From a virus, in the IMG/VR virus record IMGVR_UViG_3300008516_000114, positions 1 to 64,000 of that record: a stretch of 64,000 nucleotides of DNA. One strand, 5' to 3'. The notes under the pieces are model-generated. The model was not told the DNA's origin, searched no databases, and saw only the letters and a program-made list of their open reading frames with translations. Positions 50,401 through 60,434 of the stretch are shown one piece after another; position 1 is the stretch's first letter; the number at the start of each line of letters is the position of its first letter. The translations under genes and the position numbers were made by a program.

Positions 50401-52258
50401 CCCGGTTTTAATTGACAGCATAGCATCTAATACAAGTGATACTATTACATTATCGAATATAACAATAACAGATTATACATTTGGCGAGGATTTAACATGG
50501 TGTATTAGTTTCGATCCATTTGATACAGACCAGAAGGGCTCTCCACTTGAGATACATTACGACCAATTAATTACGGGTATAGTAGAAATTTATATTGTAG
50601 ATGAAGAAGATAGATATGTAGCTCTTGTTAATCCTTCAACAAGCAATGAGATTGTTGAATGGGGTTCAGGAAAAGTTGCTTATTGGTCGGGCGTTTTTGA
50701 AAAAGGAGAGGATAATACTAATTACTATGTTAATGACGAATTATTTCTGTCGGATGGAATATTAAAACGTCCACTTTCCGTTATGTTTCAAATAACAGAT
50801 ATTGATACAGATAATTTATATAAGATTAAAAGTAAAATAATAGATGAGCAATATGCTGGAATAGTACCACCCGATGCCAATGTTTACACAGCATTGCAGG
50901 AATCGGATTATAAAAAAAATGATATTTATTCAGCAGCGATTTTTCCATATATAATCAATTCCCCGCCGATTCTGTATTTAGAAGACGAGGATGAATCATT
51001 GATTATTAATTCAGGTAGAATAGTAAATCATTCTATTGAATCAAAATGGGTTGAAATAGACAACGATATTAATTGGGTTGAAGATGAAAGCCCTGATGAT
51101 TGGGTGGGAAAAACAATATTCTTTTCGATAAATAGAAAGCCTGATGGTATTTATAAACATGCATATAATTATTTTAAAATAGATTCTACATCTGATCAAG
51201 GTGATGGTATAATCCGGATAACAATAGATGCTCCCTATACACAAGAAGGTCTTTATGAAGGCAGTTGGACTATGGGTAAAAAAACGGATTTTTATTATGC
51301 TATTTTTGCTGATGAACCATTTTCTAAATTTGATAGTAATGACAATAGTTTTAATGGGTTAAGTTTACACATAGTTCAAGCAAATATTTATGTTGACGGC
51401 GATTTCCAGTATAAAAAAGTTGGAGATGACATTAAAGTTACAAATAATTTCAAAATAATTTATAACGATATCGAATATTCTTTCAGTGCGGATGATATTA
51501 TAAATTTCTGTTGTTTTTCAAATTGGGAATATGATGCAGATGCAAATTTTAGAATAATTTTCTGGAATAAGTACAATCCGACAAAACTTTATTATACTTA
51601 TTTTGCTGATAGTTACACTGATGTTGAACATTATAATTTAATTTTTTCCAAATTATTTAATCCAAGAAATGGTCTGTATCCAATTTATGCCGGAATGGTA
51701 GATGGAGATTTCATTAGGGAAAACTTATTAGATTTTCCTATAGAGAAATTAGAAGAGGCAGGTATTTATTGTAATATAGAACGCAGAGATTTTTCAATTT
51801 TTGATGGCGAAGTACATGAATGGGATAAAGCAGATGATAGTGATATACCAATTGAAAATTTCCCCAAGTCAAGTAATATTAAAAATATCTATGTCAACCC
51901 GGAAAATAATAGAAATGCGTTCCGTGATCTACCCTATGAAACTGATAAAGATACGGAATATATGGGGAGATTATTTGTTTTTGATGCTGATTTCAGAGAT
52001 AGGGCTGGTAGATATGCAATTAATAATAGTAAACATACAGGTTATAAAAATTGGTTGGGTGTTGCATTAACACACCATAGGGCATCTTTGTTTGACAAAG
52101 TATTTAAAACAGAAAATATTAAAATAGATTCATTACCTGTTGTATGGCATCCTTTAACAAATGATGGCACGAAATTAATTTCAACACATAGTGGTTCAAT
52201 TAGCAGCCCAAATTTATGGGGTATACAAGACATATTAGTAAAATTATTTAAAAAGTGA
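47480..52258 (+). CDS. Large tail tip/fibre protein with PA14-like domain
   Basis: The 1592-aa protein begins without a strong ribosome site and overlaps the previous gene. Residues 82-208 read like a PA14 domain (GYFYARYTGVYRFYIDSSYFARLRIKFNG..., SLTAGDWYAIQIEFAVG), which binds sugars. Residues 285-345 have EDTEINVGSTEGLPDKGKLIIGSGTTTITYTNKDATTFKGI, a tail adhesin-type segment. Later regions repeat Trp-containing beta modules. It is the tail tip or central fibre that contacts the host. Its stop is 15 bases before the next gene. Confidence 0.75.
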   Translation: MNPVNSTHEALINAKNQLPISRVTIFDTCKTVPSKGFNVYFYTLPDSDNTTLDAILNDSDPFWYAMEDVILQLGSSDIIEYSTALAFDWGVGGSPSPVSQAHLFGIKWTGYFYARYTGVYRFYIDSSYFARLRIKFNGSYLTFKDPDDDSEVDSWDADLDNTDELYADTASLTAGDWYAIQIEFAVGRREECTDPTYLCVKYKEPTSVTTGYDLWGDSGGDIVADYPSDSDKKVLSAGVVNTAGSFLSGDEITDIVKSVSGGKSRGESAQYQFDVAVAVSTWLTDPGGVSAEDTEINVGSTEGLPDKGKLIIGSGTTTITYTNKDATTFKGIPATGDGSIGGSYVQYTRITLHTGKYSFNPYTKDFGIIKPYRLVKIELGHRSPSTETNYYSNVVWGHIFPNPQLQRSKNEDILTIYMQDFNNMLGSIQQNYPDNASYSGASYYNKLTSGEPDGQERPVAYDRWKCEYAVRDIYIKANIDPILTYQRKRLQVTGDYAPDYGGYLIDADFQLNYQPNYGNPGSVDNPDDKYLWFFGYGKKLIEMLASFAKTFGRRIGFDNNGFAKFSSVGLPTSKMDVGDAAESGTWSEETVDFDTLEGHYKSSTELNAYLSFTATGSEFILLVGRHSTFGGIKLEVDGGVVTVIYIDGKYVISDLGVYDLDYAGRTSDNPWFYYEGVDSTGNNPSEIRIKTKYDYGVHTVKATVQSDANVFIDGLLCYDNTLDYPVRDIETDRVKDNLNTKFDIENTRNEMIVVGALQGLFQNSEGQIVNPNNPIYLHLFSKTSDVYSIYDSSNIDYVGRKLPFEIYDPKINSQEWADYISTQNVIKYRSAVFQPSVTIDGDMRLEPGDCITVKDLKTKTTTDSDNLWVEQVRHDSTIDKDGKIQFITGIETVPRKPVKSFERRPALDLSDWHDEPIINIELRSQGKRISGNDVTIDVVGGTITIDNDPDWDTNMWAGYLFVVFGTVTKSGNIYPVLIDSIASNTSDTITLSNITITDYTFGEDLTWCISFDPFDTDQKGSPLEIHYDQLITGIVEIYIVDEEDRYVALVNPSTSNEIVEWGSGKVAYWSGVFEKGEDNTNYYVNDELFLSDGILKRPLSVMFQITDIDTDNLYKIKSKIIDEQYAGIVPPDANVYTALQESDYKKNDIYSAAIFPYIINSPPILYLEDEDESLIINSGRIVNHSIESKWVEIDNDINWVEDESPDDWVGKTIFFSINRKPDGIYKHAYNYFKIDSTSDQGDGIIRITIDAPYTQEGLYEGSWTMGKKTDFYYAIFADEPFSKFDSNDNSFNGLSLHIVQANIYVDGDFQYKKVGDDIKVTNNFKIIYNDIEYSFSADDIINFCCFSNWEYDADANFRIIFWNKYNPTKLYYTYFADSYTDVEHYNLIFSKLFNPRNGLYPIYAGMVDGDFIRENLLDFPIEKLEEAGIYCNIERRDFSIFDGEVHEWDKADDSDIPIENFPKSSNIKNIYVNPENNRNAFRDLPYETDKDTEYMGRLFVFDADFRDRAGRYAINNSKHTGYKNWLGVALTHHRASLFDKVFKTENIKIDSLPVVWHPLTNDGTKLISTHSGSISSPNLWGIQDILVKLFKK

Positions 52259-52273
52259 ACGGAGAATTAAAAG

Positions 52274-53479
52274 ATGAGACCACAACAAGAGACAATAGAA
52301 AAGCGAATAGATGAGAAACAGCGCCCTGAAGAACATATAAAAGAATATGGTTCAAAAGGATTGTTCATAAAATCCGAGAAATATTCTAAAGAGCCACTGG
52401 AGGATATAAAATTCAATTGTCGATTTTACAATGAAGAAAAAACAGCATACAGCGGTAACTCTACTATAATAATAGACTCCGTACTTACCTGTGCCGGTGC
52501 TTCTAATTATGATTCTGATTCAGATGGAGTCTGGACAACAGTTTATACAAGTGCAGGGGCATCATGGGTGATAGATCAATGGGCTGGTTATTATTTAAAA
52601 ACATCTGGTTTATATTTTTATATTAAATCAAATACTGCTACCGCATTAACAATAAGGGCAGTACCTGGTATTGAACCGATAGATGGTGATTTTGAAATTG
52701 TGCCATTTATTGCTCATTCAATGTATGGGGCGGAACTGAATCCTGATACGACACAGGAAACGGTATTTCAAATCGTAAATAATACCGATACAACAATAAC
52801 CGTAGCACCGAACAATGATTCTTTTCTTACAGATGTAGCTGTTGCTACCGACCCATTTACAGTTAAGGGTTATTATGCACCGTGTTTAGCAGATTTTACC
52901 GATACAGATGAAGGGCAAGATGCCGGTGTTATTCAGTCTAAGATAGTTAATGCCCCATTTGGTAAATTAAATGATAAGAATATGGGGCAATACTTCATTG
53001 GTGTCTACTCGGTTAGACTTATGACATTTAGAAGCAAAACCGTTCGATTAAAATTAGATGTTCCCGATAGTTTGAGAATAGTGGAATACGAATCGGATAG
53101 AGAGGCAGTGCTTGTAAATTCAAGATTCGGACAGAATAAAGTACAGTTCATAAGTTTATATTTTATGGCTAATGTATGGAAACGATTAGATATATTCTAT
53201 TACACAAAAGATGGTGATTACGGATTCACTATAACAGGAGCAGATAAACCGATAGGTGATTATATAGATGCCTGGAGCGATGTAACGCCGGAAGTACCTC
53301 AATGGGTTAGTGGATATCCCGAAGGACAATTAAGACAGATAGAATTGAGATGGATCAACACAGGATTATTAGGGCAAGGGGGCGGTACACAGATATTCCG
53401 TTCTGATGATGATGGTGCAACATATTCTTTCAAGGCATTTGTTCCGTGGGATCATAATACATATTTTGATTCCAGTTAA
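52274..53479 (+). CDS. Fibre protein, upstream half of a split FN3 gene
   Basis: GGAGAATTAAAAG precedes ATG 52274. Residues 88-143 carry the recurring beta module (VIDQWAGYYLKTSG..YIKSNTATALTI). The end has LRQIELRWINTGLLGQGG, TQIFRSDDDGATYSFKAFVPWDHNTYFDSS, which is the first part of an FN3 domain and stops just before its last two strands. The missing strands begin the gene at 56610. A 3.1-kb cassette therefore separates two halves of one fibre. Confidence 0.7.
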   Translation: MRPQQETIEKRIDEKQRPEEHIKEYGSKGLFIKSEKYSKEPLEDIKFNCRFYNEEKTAYSGNSTIIIDSVLTCAGASNYDSDSDGVWTTVYTSAGASWVIDQWAGYYLKTSGLYFYIKSNTATALTIRAVPGIEPIDGDFEIVPFIAHSMYGAELNPDTTQETVFQIVNNTDTTITVAPNNDSFLTDVAVATDPFTVKGYYAPCLADFTDTDEGQDAGVIQSKIVNAPFGKLNDKNMGQYFIGVYSVRLMTFRSKTVRLKLDVPDSLRIVEYESDREAVLVNSRFGQNKVQFISLYFMANVWKRLDIFYYTKDGDYGFTITGADKPIGDYIDAWSDVTPEVPQWVSGYPEGQLRQIELRWINTGLLGQGGGTQIFRSDDDGATYSFKAFVPWDHNTYFDSS

Positions 53480-53552
53480 AAGATATTTGATAACTTAAAT
53501 AAATTTAGAAATGTCGATAACTTAATGAGAAAAAAAACGAAAGGAGAAAACA

Positions 53553-53702
53553 ATGGAAATTATGATAGGTTCTATATCAAATATAGATAATCGTGGAACT
53601 CCTTTTACCGAACAGTGGGTTGGTGATGTTGAAAGATTATTATTAGAAATTGGAGATTTTACACTGTTAGAAAACGATGATAAAATATTAACGGAGGATT
53701 AA
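53553..53702 (+). CDS. Small protein, 49 aa
   Basis: GAAAGGAGAAAAC precedes ATG 53553. The acidic product (EIMIGSISNIDNRGTPFTEQWVGDVERLLLEIGDFTLLENDDKILTED) may be a fibre-associated or assembly protein. It ends three bases before the next start. No family is recognised. Confidence 0.5.
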   Translation: MEIMIGSISNIDNRGTPFTEQWVGDVERLLLEIGDFTLLENDDKILTED

Positions 53703-53705
53703 ATA

Positions 53706-53909
53706 ATGGCCGATACAAAAATAAGTGAGTTACCCGCAAAAACAGAATTAGAAGCAACTGATCATTTTGTAGTTGCAGAAGGAACAACAAGCAATAAGAA
53801 GGTATCTTTAGCGACGATGAGAAATGAAATAGGTAGTGGTTCGGTTCACATTTCACAGGCCGAACCAGACAACCCTGTGACGGGCATGATTTGGGTTGAT
53901 TTACCATAA
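53706..53909 (+). CDS. Fibre attachment-like protein, 67 aa
   Basis: ACGGAGG precedes ATG 53706. MADTKISELPAKTELEATDHFVVAEGTTSNKKVSLATMRNEI is the N-terminal module common to many phage tail fibres (ADTKISxLP...). The end reads ISQAEPDNPVTGMIWVD, another fibre motif. Alone it is only an attachment-type domain. It probably joins the collagen-like fibre to the tail. Confidence 0.7.
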   Translation: MADTKISELPAKTELEATDHFVVAEGTTSNKKVSLATMRNEIGSGSVHISQAEPDNPVTGMIWVDLP

Positions 53910-53928
53910 TATAAAAAAAGGAGCAATA

Positions 53929-55182
53929 ATGATTTCAATATTCACACCACATTTTGAAGGTACAAATCCATATATCAATGAGACTTATCGTTCATTGTTA
54001 GCACAAACTTATTTGGATTGGGAATGGGTTATTTTGGTTAATAACGGTGGTATTGTACCAAAGTCAATTACTAAAGATAAAAAAGTACATATTTTTACAT
54101 ATCCAGATGATAAGCCTTCAAATATTGGGGCATTGAAAAAAACAGTTTGTGGTCATTGTAAAGGTGATATTTTATTAGAACTTGATGCTGATGATCTTCT
54201 TACACCAGATGCTTTGAAAACTATTGAGGAGGCATTTCAGGATCAGAATATTGAATTTGTATACTCTAATTCTGCCCAGTTTGAACATGGGACATGGAAG
54301 AGTAGTGGTTATTCGGAATACTGGGGCTGGAAATCACGACAATTCTATTGGCATGGTCACATTCTTCAAGAAATGATTGCCTTTCCACCTACCGCACATT
54401 CTATTCGTGGAATATGGTGGGCTCCAAATCATGTTCGAGCCTGGCGTACTGAAACTTATCATAGTATTGGTGGGCATGATCCTAAATTACTTGTAGCAGA
54501 TGACCATGATCTAATTTGCCGAACTTATCTTAGTGCAAAAATGAAACATATTGACCGTTGTTTATATTTATATCGGGTTCATCCTGGTAATAGTGTTAAA
54601 CGTTTTAACCCAGAAATTCAAGCGGGTTCTTGGAAAAATTATGAGAAATATATTTTTCGTATGGTAGAATACTGGGCTCGTGAAAATGATTTGAAGTTGA
54701 TTGATTTAGGGAGTTCACACGGTAAACCGGAGGGTTATTTAGGATTAGATTGTGAGTCTAATGCAGATTTAGTATGTGACCTTGAAAAAGGCATTCCAAT
54801 GTCAGATAATTCTTGTGGAATTGTACGAGCCCATGATATACTTGAACATTTATCTCCAATTCCTATTATGAATGAGATTTATCGGGTATTAGCTCCGGGT
54901 GGATGGCTTTTTGTATCAGTACCATCTACTGACGGGCGAGGGGCTTTTCAAGACCCAACACATATTTCCTTTTGGAATCCTAATTCTTTTTGGTATTACA
55001 CCAATCCGCAATATCAGAAATATGTTCCATCGATCAAGGCTCATTTTCAAGTATCAAGAATAGTGAATTGGTTTCCATCTAATTTCCATAAACAAAATAA
55101 TATTTCTTATGTTGATGCTCAATTAATTGCTATAAAAGATGGCTTTCAAGCACCAGGAGAATGTCTATGGCAGAAACTTTAA
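53929..55182 (+). CDS. Glycosyltransferase 2-methyltransferase fusion
   Basis: ATG 53929 with AAAAGGAGCAATA is chosen over the opening at 53896. The first half is a GT2 enzyme ([57 protein letters not shown] with Dx[19 protein letters not shown]). The second half is a class I methyltransferase ([51 protein letters not shown]). It adds and perhaps methylates a sugar. It sits inside the fibre cassette, whose products are plausible acceptors. It overlaps the next gene. Confidence 0.9.
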   Translation: MISIFTPHFEGTNPYINETYRSLLAQTYLDWEWVILVNNGGIVPKSITKDKKVHIFTYPDDKPSNIGALKKTVCGHCKGDILLELDADDLLTPDALKTIEEAFQDQNIEFVYSNSAQFEHGTWKSSGYSEYWGWKSRQFYWHGHILQEMIAFPPTAHSIRGIWWAPNHVRAWRTETYHSIGGHDPKLLVADDHDLICRTYLSAKMKHIDRCLYLYRVHPGNSVKRFNPEIQAGSWKNYEKYIFRMVEYWARENDLKLIDLGSSHGKPEGYLGLDCESNADLVCDLEKGIPMSDNSCGIVRAHDILEHLSPIPIMNEIYRVLAPGGWLFVSVPSTDGRGAFQDPTHISFWNPNSFWYYTNPQYQKYVPSIKAHFQVSRIVNWFPSNFHKQNNISYVDAQLIAIKDGFQAPGECLWQKL

Positions 55183-56582
55183 AAATCCGTAACGAAAATA
55201 ATGATGGTTGGTATGAATTTGGATACCAGGGTAACCAGGGATATCAAGGATTGACAGGTGCTCAAGGTAATCAAGGATTAACTGGTAGTCAAGGTGATCA
55301 AGGGGTAACTGGTTCACAAGGCTCTCAAGGGCAAACTGGTTCTCAGGGCTCTCAAGGCTCTCAAGGTAATCAAGGATATCAGGGAGATCAGGGTTCTACA
55401 GGAGCAACTGGAGCACAGGGAGATCAAGGACAAACAGGAGCCCAAGGTAGTACAGGCTCACAAGGTAATCAAGGATATCAGGGTGATCAAGGGAGTGCAG
55501 GAGCAACTGGATCACAAGGAGCTCAGGGTCAAACTGGGGCTCAAGGAGAAGTTGGTGCTCAAGGTAGTGTAGGGGCTCAAGGAGATCAAGGAAATCAAGG
55601 GGCAATTGGGGCAGCAGGTATTGAATGGCAAGGTGTCTGGAATGGAGGGACTGAATATTTTGTTGATGACGCTGTTTCGGAAAGTGGAACTTCTTATATA
55701 TGTATTCTAGGACATACAAATCACCAACCTCCAAATGCAACATATTGGCAAGTCTTATCTTTAGAGGGTGCTCAGGGAAGTGTAGGGGCTCAGGGAAGTG
55801 TAGGAGCTCAAGGTAATCAAGGAGCTGTTGGAGCACAAGGTGTTACAGGTTCCCAAGGTTCGCAAGGAGCAACTGGAGATGTTGGAGCTCAAGGACCAAC
55901 CGGTAACCAAGGCAACCAAGGAGAAACAGGTGTTCAAGGGGCTACAGGCTCACAAGGAAGTCAAGGAGCTACAGGAGATGTTGGAGCTCAAGGTCCAACT
56001 GGAAATCAGGGTAATCAAGGAGAAACAGGAGCTCAGGGTGCTACAGGCTCACAGGGTTCACAAGGAGTGCAAGGCGCACAGGGATTATTGGGTGATGTTT
56101 TGGCTCATGCCGTAACTCTTGAAGGAGATGGGGCTTTTACAGGTGGAATGTTTAGAACAGCAGCGACAGGGCAAAGGATCATTATGACTGGAAATAGTTT
56201 AAAATTTTATAATTCATCAAACGAACTTATGGAAATATGGGGATTAACCTCTCAATCCCCTTGGAACACAAAAGGATTTTATTTTAATCAACCAATTATA
56301 GCTGTTTCTGATATGTATTGCAATATACTTCATACAGGTATTATATCAGAAAAAGCAGGTACATCTGATGGAGTTACGATAGATGGGGTGTTGCTTAAAG
56401 ATAATTTTATTGCAGAGGCTGCCATACCTTCCTCTATTGCTCGTGATACTGAGTTGGTTGAAACGTCGAATGGCTCTGACCAAAACGAGGAACCATCTGG
56501 TGGGAAAAATGGAGATATGTTTTATCGTTTTAATGGAGAAGTTTATTTGAAGATAGCGGGTACTTGGCGACAAGTTGCATAA
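55161..56582 (+). CDS. Collagen-like tail fibre protein
   Basis: ATG 55161 or 55167 (AGGAGA just before) starts a 473-aa protein. Residues 22-154 and about 204-305 are Gly-X-Y repeats rich in GNQ, GYQ, GAQ and GAT triplets, which form a collagen triple helix. Between them (155-203) lies a module [40 protein letters not shown] like a chitin-binding type-3/CBM5 domain. The C-terminus has [22 protein letters not shown]. It is a long thin fibre for host or surface contact. It lies in the cassette. Confidence 0.9.
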   Translation: MSMAETLKIRNENNDGWYEFGYQGNQGYQGLTGAQGNQGLTGSQGDQGVTGSQGSQGQTGSQGSQGSQGNQGYQGDQGSTGATGAQGDQGQTGAQGSTGSQGNQGYQGDQGSAGATGSQGAQGQTGAQGEVGAQGSVGAQGDQGNQGAIGAAGIEWQGVWNGGTEYFVDDAVSESGTSYICILGHTNHQPPNATYWQVLSLEGAQGSVGAQGSVGAQGNQGAVGAQGVTGSQGSQGATGDVGAQGPTGNQGNQGETGVQGATGSQGSQGATGDVGAQGPTGNQGNQGETGAQGATGSQGSQGVQGAQGLLGDVLAHAVTLEGDGAFTGGMFRTAATGQRIIMTGNSLKFYNSSNELMEIWGLTSQSPWNTKGFYFNQPIIAVSDMYCNILHTGIISEKAGTSDGVTIDGVLLKDNFIAEAAIPSSIARDTELVETSNGSDQNEEPSGGKNGDMFYRFNGEVYLKIAGTWRQVA

Positions 56583-56609
56583 TCTAATTATAAAAGAGGA
56601 TAAATAAAA

Positions 56610-59600
56610 TTGATAGCAGAAAAAACTTACTATTATAAGCTAAGACATAAAAACGCCCGTGGTGATCTATCAGATTATTCTTCAGTGGAAAATGCAGCAT
56701 CACTAGCTGAAGCGAGTGATAATAATACATTATCAATTAAATGTCAATGCGGTGATAGAAAATTAAATATTAACACAGCTTATTATAAAATTGGAGATTC
56801 TTTGATAATAGACGTTACATCTCAATTGCCATTAACAGCAGAACCCGTTGTAACAATAGATAATTATAATATAGGTGTGGCGGATAGTAGCACAACAGAT
56901 TATCTAAGCAATATATATTTACCTCTTCCTATAGCAGATTTTCAAAGGAGTAGTACAGCACAATCAGTAAATAATCCAGCAAAAACAGTAACGCTTGATG
57001 TGGGGGCATCTGCTGTCAATGATTTTTATAAAGATATGGTACTGGTAATGGATAATGAGCAACACAGAATTACTGCTTACAATGGAGACACAAAAGTTGC
57101 AACAGTAGAGGGTTCTCCAGCGTGGGGTGCAGGTACTTATCAGATTTATTTATATCACCAAGGCACGGTGATATTAAAAGCAACAGCAACAGTAAAGCAG
57201 GGTGGTACTTCGATACAGACAGAAGTTGATATCATGCTTGATTTTATTGCACCAACAGTAACAGGAACGCCTATTATCATAGATACAAAAAATAACGACC
57301 AAATACCAGAAAATGTACCCTATGCTTATAAAGCTGAGATGATATGGATATTTATTACCGATGATGTTTCAGATACAAGTGGCGATTCCAGCGAAGCAGC
57401 GGGGTTGAATAAAGTTTATTTACAGAATGCTTTTGTAGGATTAAGTACATCTACACCAGGCGATACTCTTGTGGATAGTGTATTGGCTAATATTTTTGAC
57501 GATGATTATTGGAACGATTATTATTTAACTGATTCCGGGGGTATGGTATATCAAATATTAAATTATATTGGTGCAACAGGAACATTTGAATTAGATGATA
57601 CTTGTGATGATGGTGTTTATTATGTAACAAAATATGATCCAACCGATACCGCTCATTATAGCGATTGGAAAAATTACGATGTTCAAAATTACCAAGTATT
57701 TAATTGGAATCTTACTATAGAGATGCCATATAATAAGGATGAGATTCCCGATACCGGGCAACCAGGAAATGGCGGTAGTGTAGGCGGAGAAGATGCGTAT
57801 CTTGATACAGACCATAAATATAAAGTGGTAGCAAGATTCACCGATAATGCTGAGAATTTTTCTAATATCTGTTCAGATGATATTTATCTAGATAAGACAC
57901 CACCATCATCACCAACAGAATTTACAGCCAAGGGAATGTTAGAATCTATTTTATTAACATGGCAAAATCCAGCCGATCTTGATTTAGATAAGATCAATAT
58001 TTATATGAGGGATCGTGAAGGTATATGTTCTGGAGGCATACCAACGAATTATGATAAAACTATTTATATACCCAATGCTATTCCAGATAAATATATGGAA
58101 TATACAATTTATTTTCAAGAACCCGACCCACAGCATAAATACTTTATATTAACAGCAATGGATAAAGCGGGTAATGAGAGTATTTGTTCAAGTGAAGAAG
58201 ATGCAATATCATTTGGCCATTGGGGCAAGATATTCAGGAACTGGCTGGATAATTCATCTTTCGAGAGAACTGTGCCTAGCGATGCTAATTTACCAGTTAG
58301 TCTTCTTAAATCAGGCTCTCCGACAGTAGAAACTTCATCTCAATATGGTAGTAATAGCATTTTAGTTGATCAGAATGATTATTACTACTATGATTATATG
58401 TGGTTACCTGCAAGTCCCGATACATATTTCTTCACTTTTAGTGTTTATGCAAGATATGATACAAATTGTCAAGCTAAAATAGAGATAAAGTTTTATGATT
58501 CAAATGGAGACCAAACAGGTTCTACTATTACTTTATTAACAGGAAATGAATTAGGGGATTCTTTAACTGATACCTTTGTACGCTATCATGCACATTTCGG
58601 CGTTGAGGGCAATACCATACCATCTGATACTACATCTGCAAAGATTTATTTCAAATCTGATAGCGATACGAATAAAGCTTATTATGATGCCGTCCAATGG
58701 GAACAAGTTACTGCTATTGATTCAGATCCCACAGATTATGTAGAAGGCAGGGTAATATCCGGCGATAGAATGATGGCTCATTTTATACGTGGTGATCATA
58801 TAGAATTTGATACGATGATTGGTAATCATTTCAAAGCGGTTTCGATTCAAACAAGCAAATTAGAAATAGCCAGCGGTGAAAATCTTGTGCCTAATTCAGC
58901 ATTTGAATCAGATTTTGCATACTGGACATACGATGCTGATTTCAGTTTGAGTGATACTCGTATAGTCTATGGAAAACAATGTGCCAAATTAGTATTAGCA
59001 AGCGCTGAGGGTTATTTAAAATCCGATTATTGTCCTATTAAGCAAGATGCTGATTATTGCATAAGTTTCTATTATTATCTTGATGCTTTGGGTGATGATC
59101 TATATTTCAAATTAGAGCAATATGATAAAGCCCATGTTATAGGTACGACTACTACAATGAAATCCTCCAATTTTACAGAGGATGCTTGGACAAGATTTGA
59201 ATATCAAATGACTGTTTTTGATGCTGATGCTGCTTATGTGAAAATTTATATTTTATGTGAGGAAGATGGATTAGCCACCACTGGTTATTTTGATGCTTTC
59301 CAGATAGAGCAAATCGCATCAGCTACGCAGGGTGCAAGTGATTATAAAGGGAAAACCAGGATAGTTGGCGAGGAAATTACAGCGGGTAAGATTCAATCAG
59401 CCGATGAAAAGACTTATTTTGATCTGGATAATTCTGTAATTGTTCTCGATCATCCAACAGCAGATGTTAAAACTGTATTAAAATCTGATTATCTTGCAAA
59501 GACTTTTGACGGAACTAATTATCATAAATATCCAGTTGTTATAGTAGCAACCACAACAGCAGAGGCAGATGGTAGCTTGGAGTATTCTTTATGGTGGAAT

Positions 59601-59840
59601 GCCGGAGCGACTGATGTTTTCAATTTAGGTAGTCGAGCAGAATATATGAATTTATACATAGTATCAGTTTTGGAGAAGGAGACGGGTTGGGATGTATATC
59701 AAAATTATAAAGCACTTGCCAATGATATTAAAATGCATCAGAGTGTAGAATTAGATGGAGTAGCAATTACTGCAGCAGCTGGTACTTTCACTAACAATGC
59801 TGATATTAGAATAGTGTTTTTAAGTTCTATAACATGGTAA
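56610..59840 (+). CDS. Fibre protein, downstream half of a split FN3 gene
   Basis: The TTG start at 56610 has AAAAGAGG upstream. It opens with AEKTYYYKLRHKNARGDLSDYSSVENAA, the last strands of an FN3 domain whose start is at 53479. Residues 125-181 and another part around 290-345 carry the recurring beta module. More FN3/Ig-like modules (SPTEFTAKGMLESILLTWQNPADLDLDKINIYMR), then carbohydrate-binding-like domains (NWLDNSSFERTVPSDANLPVS, ENLVPNSAFESDFAYWTYDADF) follow. The 1076-aa protein is a large adhesin-like fibre. It ends the late operon. Confidence 0.75.
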   Translation: MIAEKTYYYKLRHKNARGDLSDYSSVENAASLAEASDNNTLSIKCQCGDRKLNINTAYYKIGDSLIIDVTSQLPLTAEPVVTIDNYNIGVADSSTTDYLSNIYLPLPIADFQRSSTAQSVNNPAKTVTLDVGASAVNDFYKDMVLVMDNEQHRITAYNGDTKVATVEGSPAWGAGTYQIYLYHQGTVILKATATVKQGGTSIQTEVDIMLDFIAPTVTGTPIIIDTKNNDQIPENVPYAYKAEMIWIFITDDVSDTSGDSSEAAGLNKVYLQNAFVGLSTSTPGDTLVDSVLANIFDDDYWNDYYLTDSGGMVYQILNYIGATGTFELDDTCDDGVYYVTKYDPTDTAHYSDWKNYDVQNYQVFNWNLTIEMPYNKDEIPDTGQPGNGGSVGGEDAYLDTDHKYKVVARFTDNAENFSNICSDDIYLDKTPPSSPTEFTAKGMLESILLTWQNPADLDLDKINIYMRDREGICSGGIPTNYDKTIYIPNAIPDKYMEYTIYFQEPDPQHKYFILTAMDKAGNESICSSEEDAISFGHWGKIFRNWLDNSSFERTVPSDANLPVSLLKSGSPTVETSSQYGSNSILVDQNDYYYYDYMWLPASPDTYFFTFSVYARYDTNCQAKIEIKFYDSNGDQTGSTITLLTGNELGDSLTDTFVRYHAHFGVEGNTIPSDTTSAKIYFKSDSDTNKAYYDAVQWEQVTAIDSDPTDYVEGRVISGDRMMAHFIRGDHIEFDTMIGNHFKAVSIQTSKLEIASGENLVPNSAFESDFAYWTYDADFSLSDTRIVYGKQCAKLVLASAEGYLKSDYCPIKQDADYCISFYYYLDALGDDLYFKLEQYDKAHVIGTTTTMKSSNFTEDAWTRFEYQMTVFDADAAYVKIYILCEEDGLATTGYFDAFQIEQIASATQGASDYKGKTRIVGEEITAGKIQSADEKTYFDLDNSVIVLDHPTADVKTVLKSDYLAKTFDGTNYHKYPVVIVATTTAEADGSLEYSLWWNAGATDVFNLGSRAEYMNLYIVSVLEKETGWDVYQNYKALANDIKMHQSVELDGVAITAAAGTFTNNADIRIVFLSSITW

Positions 59841-59914
59841 TAATAAAAAAGTTTTTATAAGAAACAATTTTGTAAGAAAAGGGAAAGTATAAGAAACAAC
59901 AAAAGGAGGTTACT

Positions 59915-60154
59915 ATGAAAGATGAGAAGTTTTTATTTAAGATTAAGTATCAAGACAAACATGAATATATCATTTATGAGAATGGAGATTCTAAGGGGTT
60001 TCCTGCCGGGGGAACTACAATAAATAATATTCCAATAGTAACATATAAAATGGCGCTTTTACTTTTACCAGATATTGTTAAGTATCTTTGCGAAAAATTA
60101 ATTAATAATCTAAAAAAGGATCATTCAGTTCAGGAACATAAAATTGGAAAATAG
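59915..60154 (+). CDS. Hypothetical small protein, 79 aa
   Basis: AAAAGGAGGTTACT precedes ATG 59915. The product has a beta-like N-terminus (FLFKIKYQDKHEYIIYENGD) and a helical C-terminus. Its last 53 bases overlap a minus-strand gene's end, so the two converge. The upstream gap (59841-59914) holds two ATAAGAAACAA repeats only. Confidence 0.5.
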   Translation: MKDEKFLFKIKYQDKHEYIIYENGDSKGFPAGGTTINNIPIVTYKMALLLLPDIVKYLCEKLINNLKKDHSVQEHKIGK

Positions 60155-60434
60155 CATTTTTATTTGGTTGGTTACACTTTATGGCATTATACTTATCTAA
60201 TATATCTTTTAATAGTTTTTTACCCGATTCAGGAAAATATACCGTGAATGGCTCAATGTCAATATTATTGTTTTGTGATGATTTTAAAGTGCTTCTATAC
60301 ATTGCTATTCCATTTTTGCCTGAAAATCTATCATCAATCATTGAAACCCAATCTCTAATATTTTGGGCTTCTTCATTAAAAACGACAATATTTGGAAATT
60401 TAATCTTATACCATTTCATTCTTAAATGTTTCAT
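60102..60434 (-). CDS. Hypothetical protein, 110 aa
   Basis: The minus-strand frame encodes a balanced globular protein (KFPNIVVFNEEAQNIRDWVSMIDDRFSGKNGIAMYRSTLKSS, FTVYFPESGKKLLKDILDKYNAI). The opposing plus ORF at 60181-60471 is Leu/Phe/Ser-rich, as shadows are. No family is recognised. It converges on the 59915 gene with 53 bases of overlap. Confidence 0.55.
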   Translation of the reverse strand: MKHLRMKWYKIKFPNIVVFNEEAQNIRDWVSMIDDRFSGKNGIAMYRSTLKSSQNNNIDIEPFTVYFPESGKKLLKDILDKYNAIKCNQPNKNAIFQFYVPELNDPFLDY

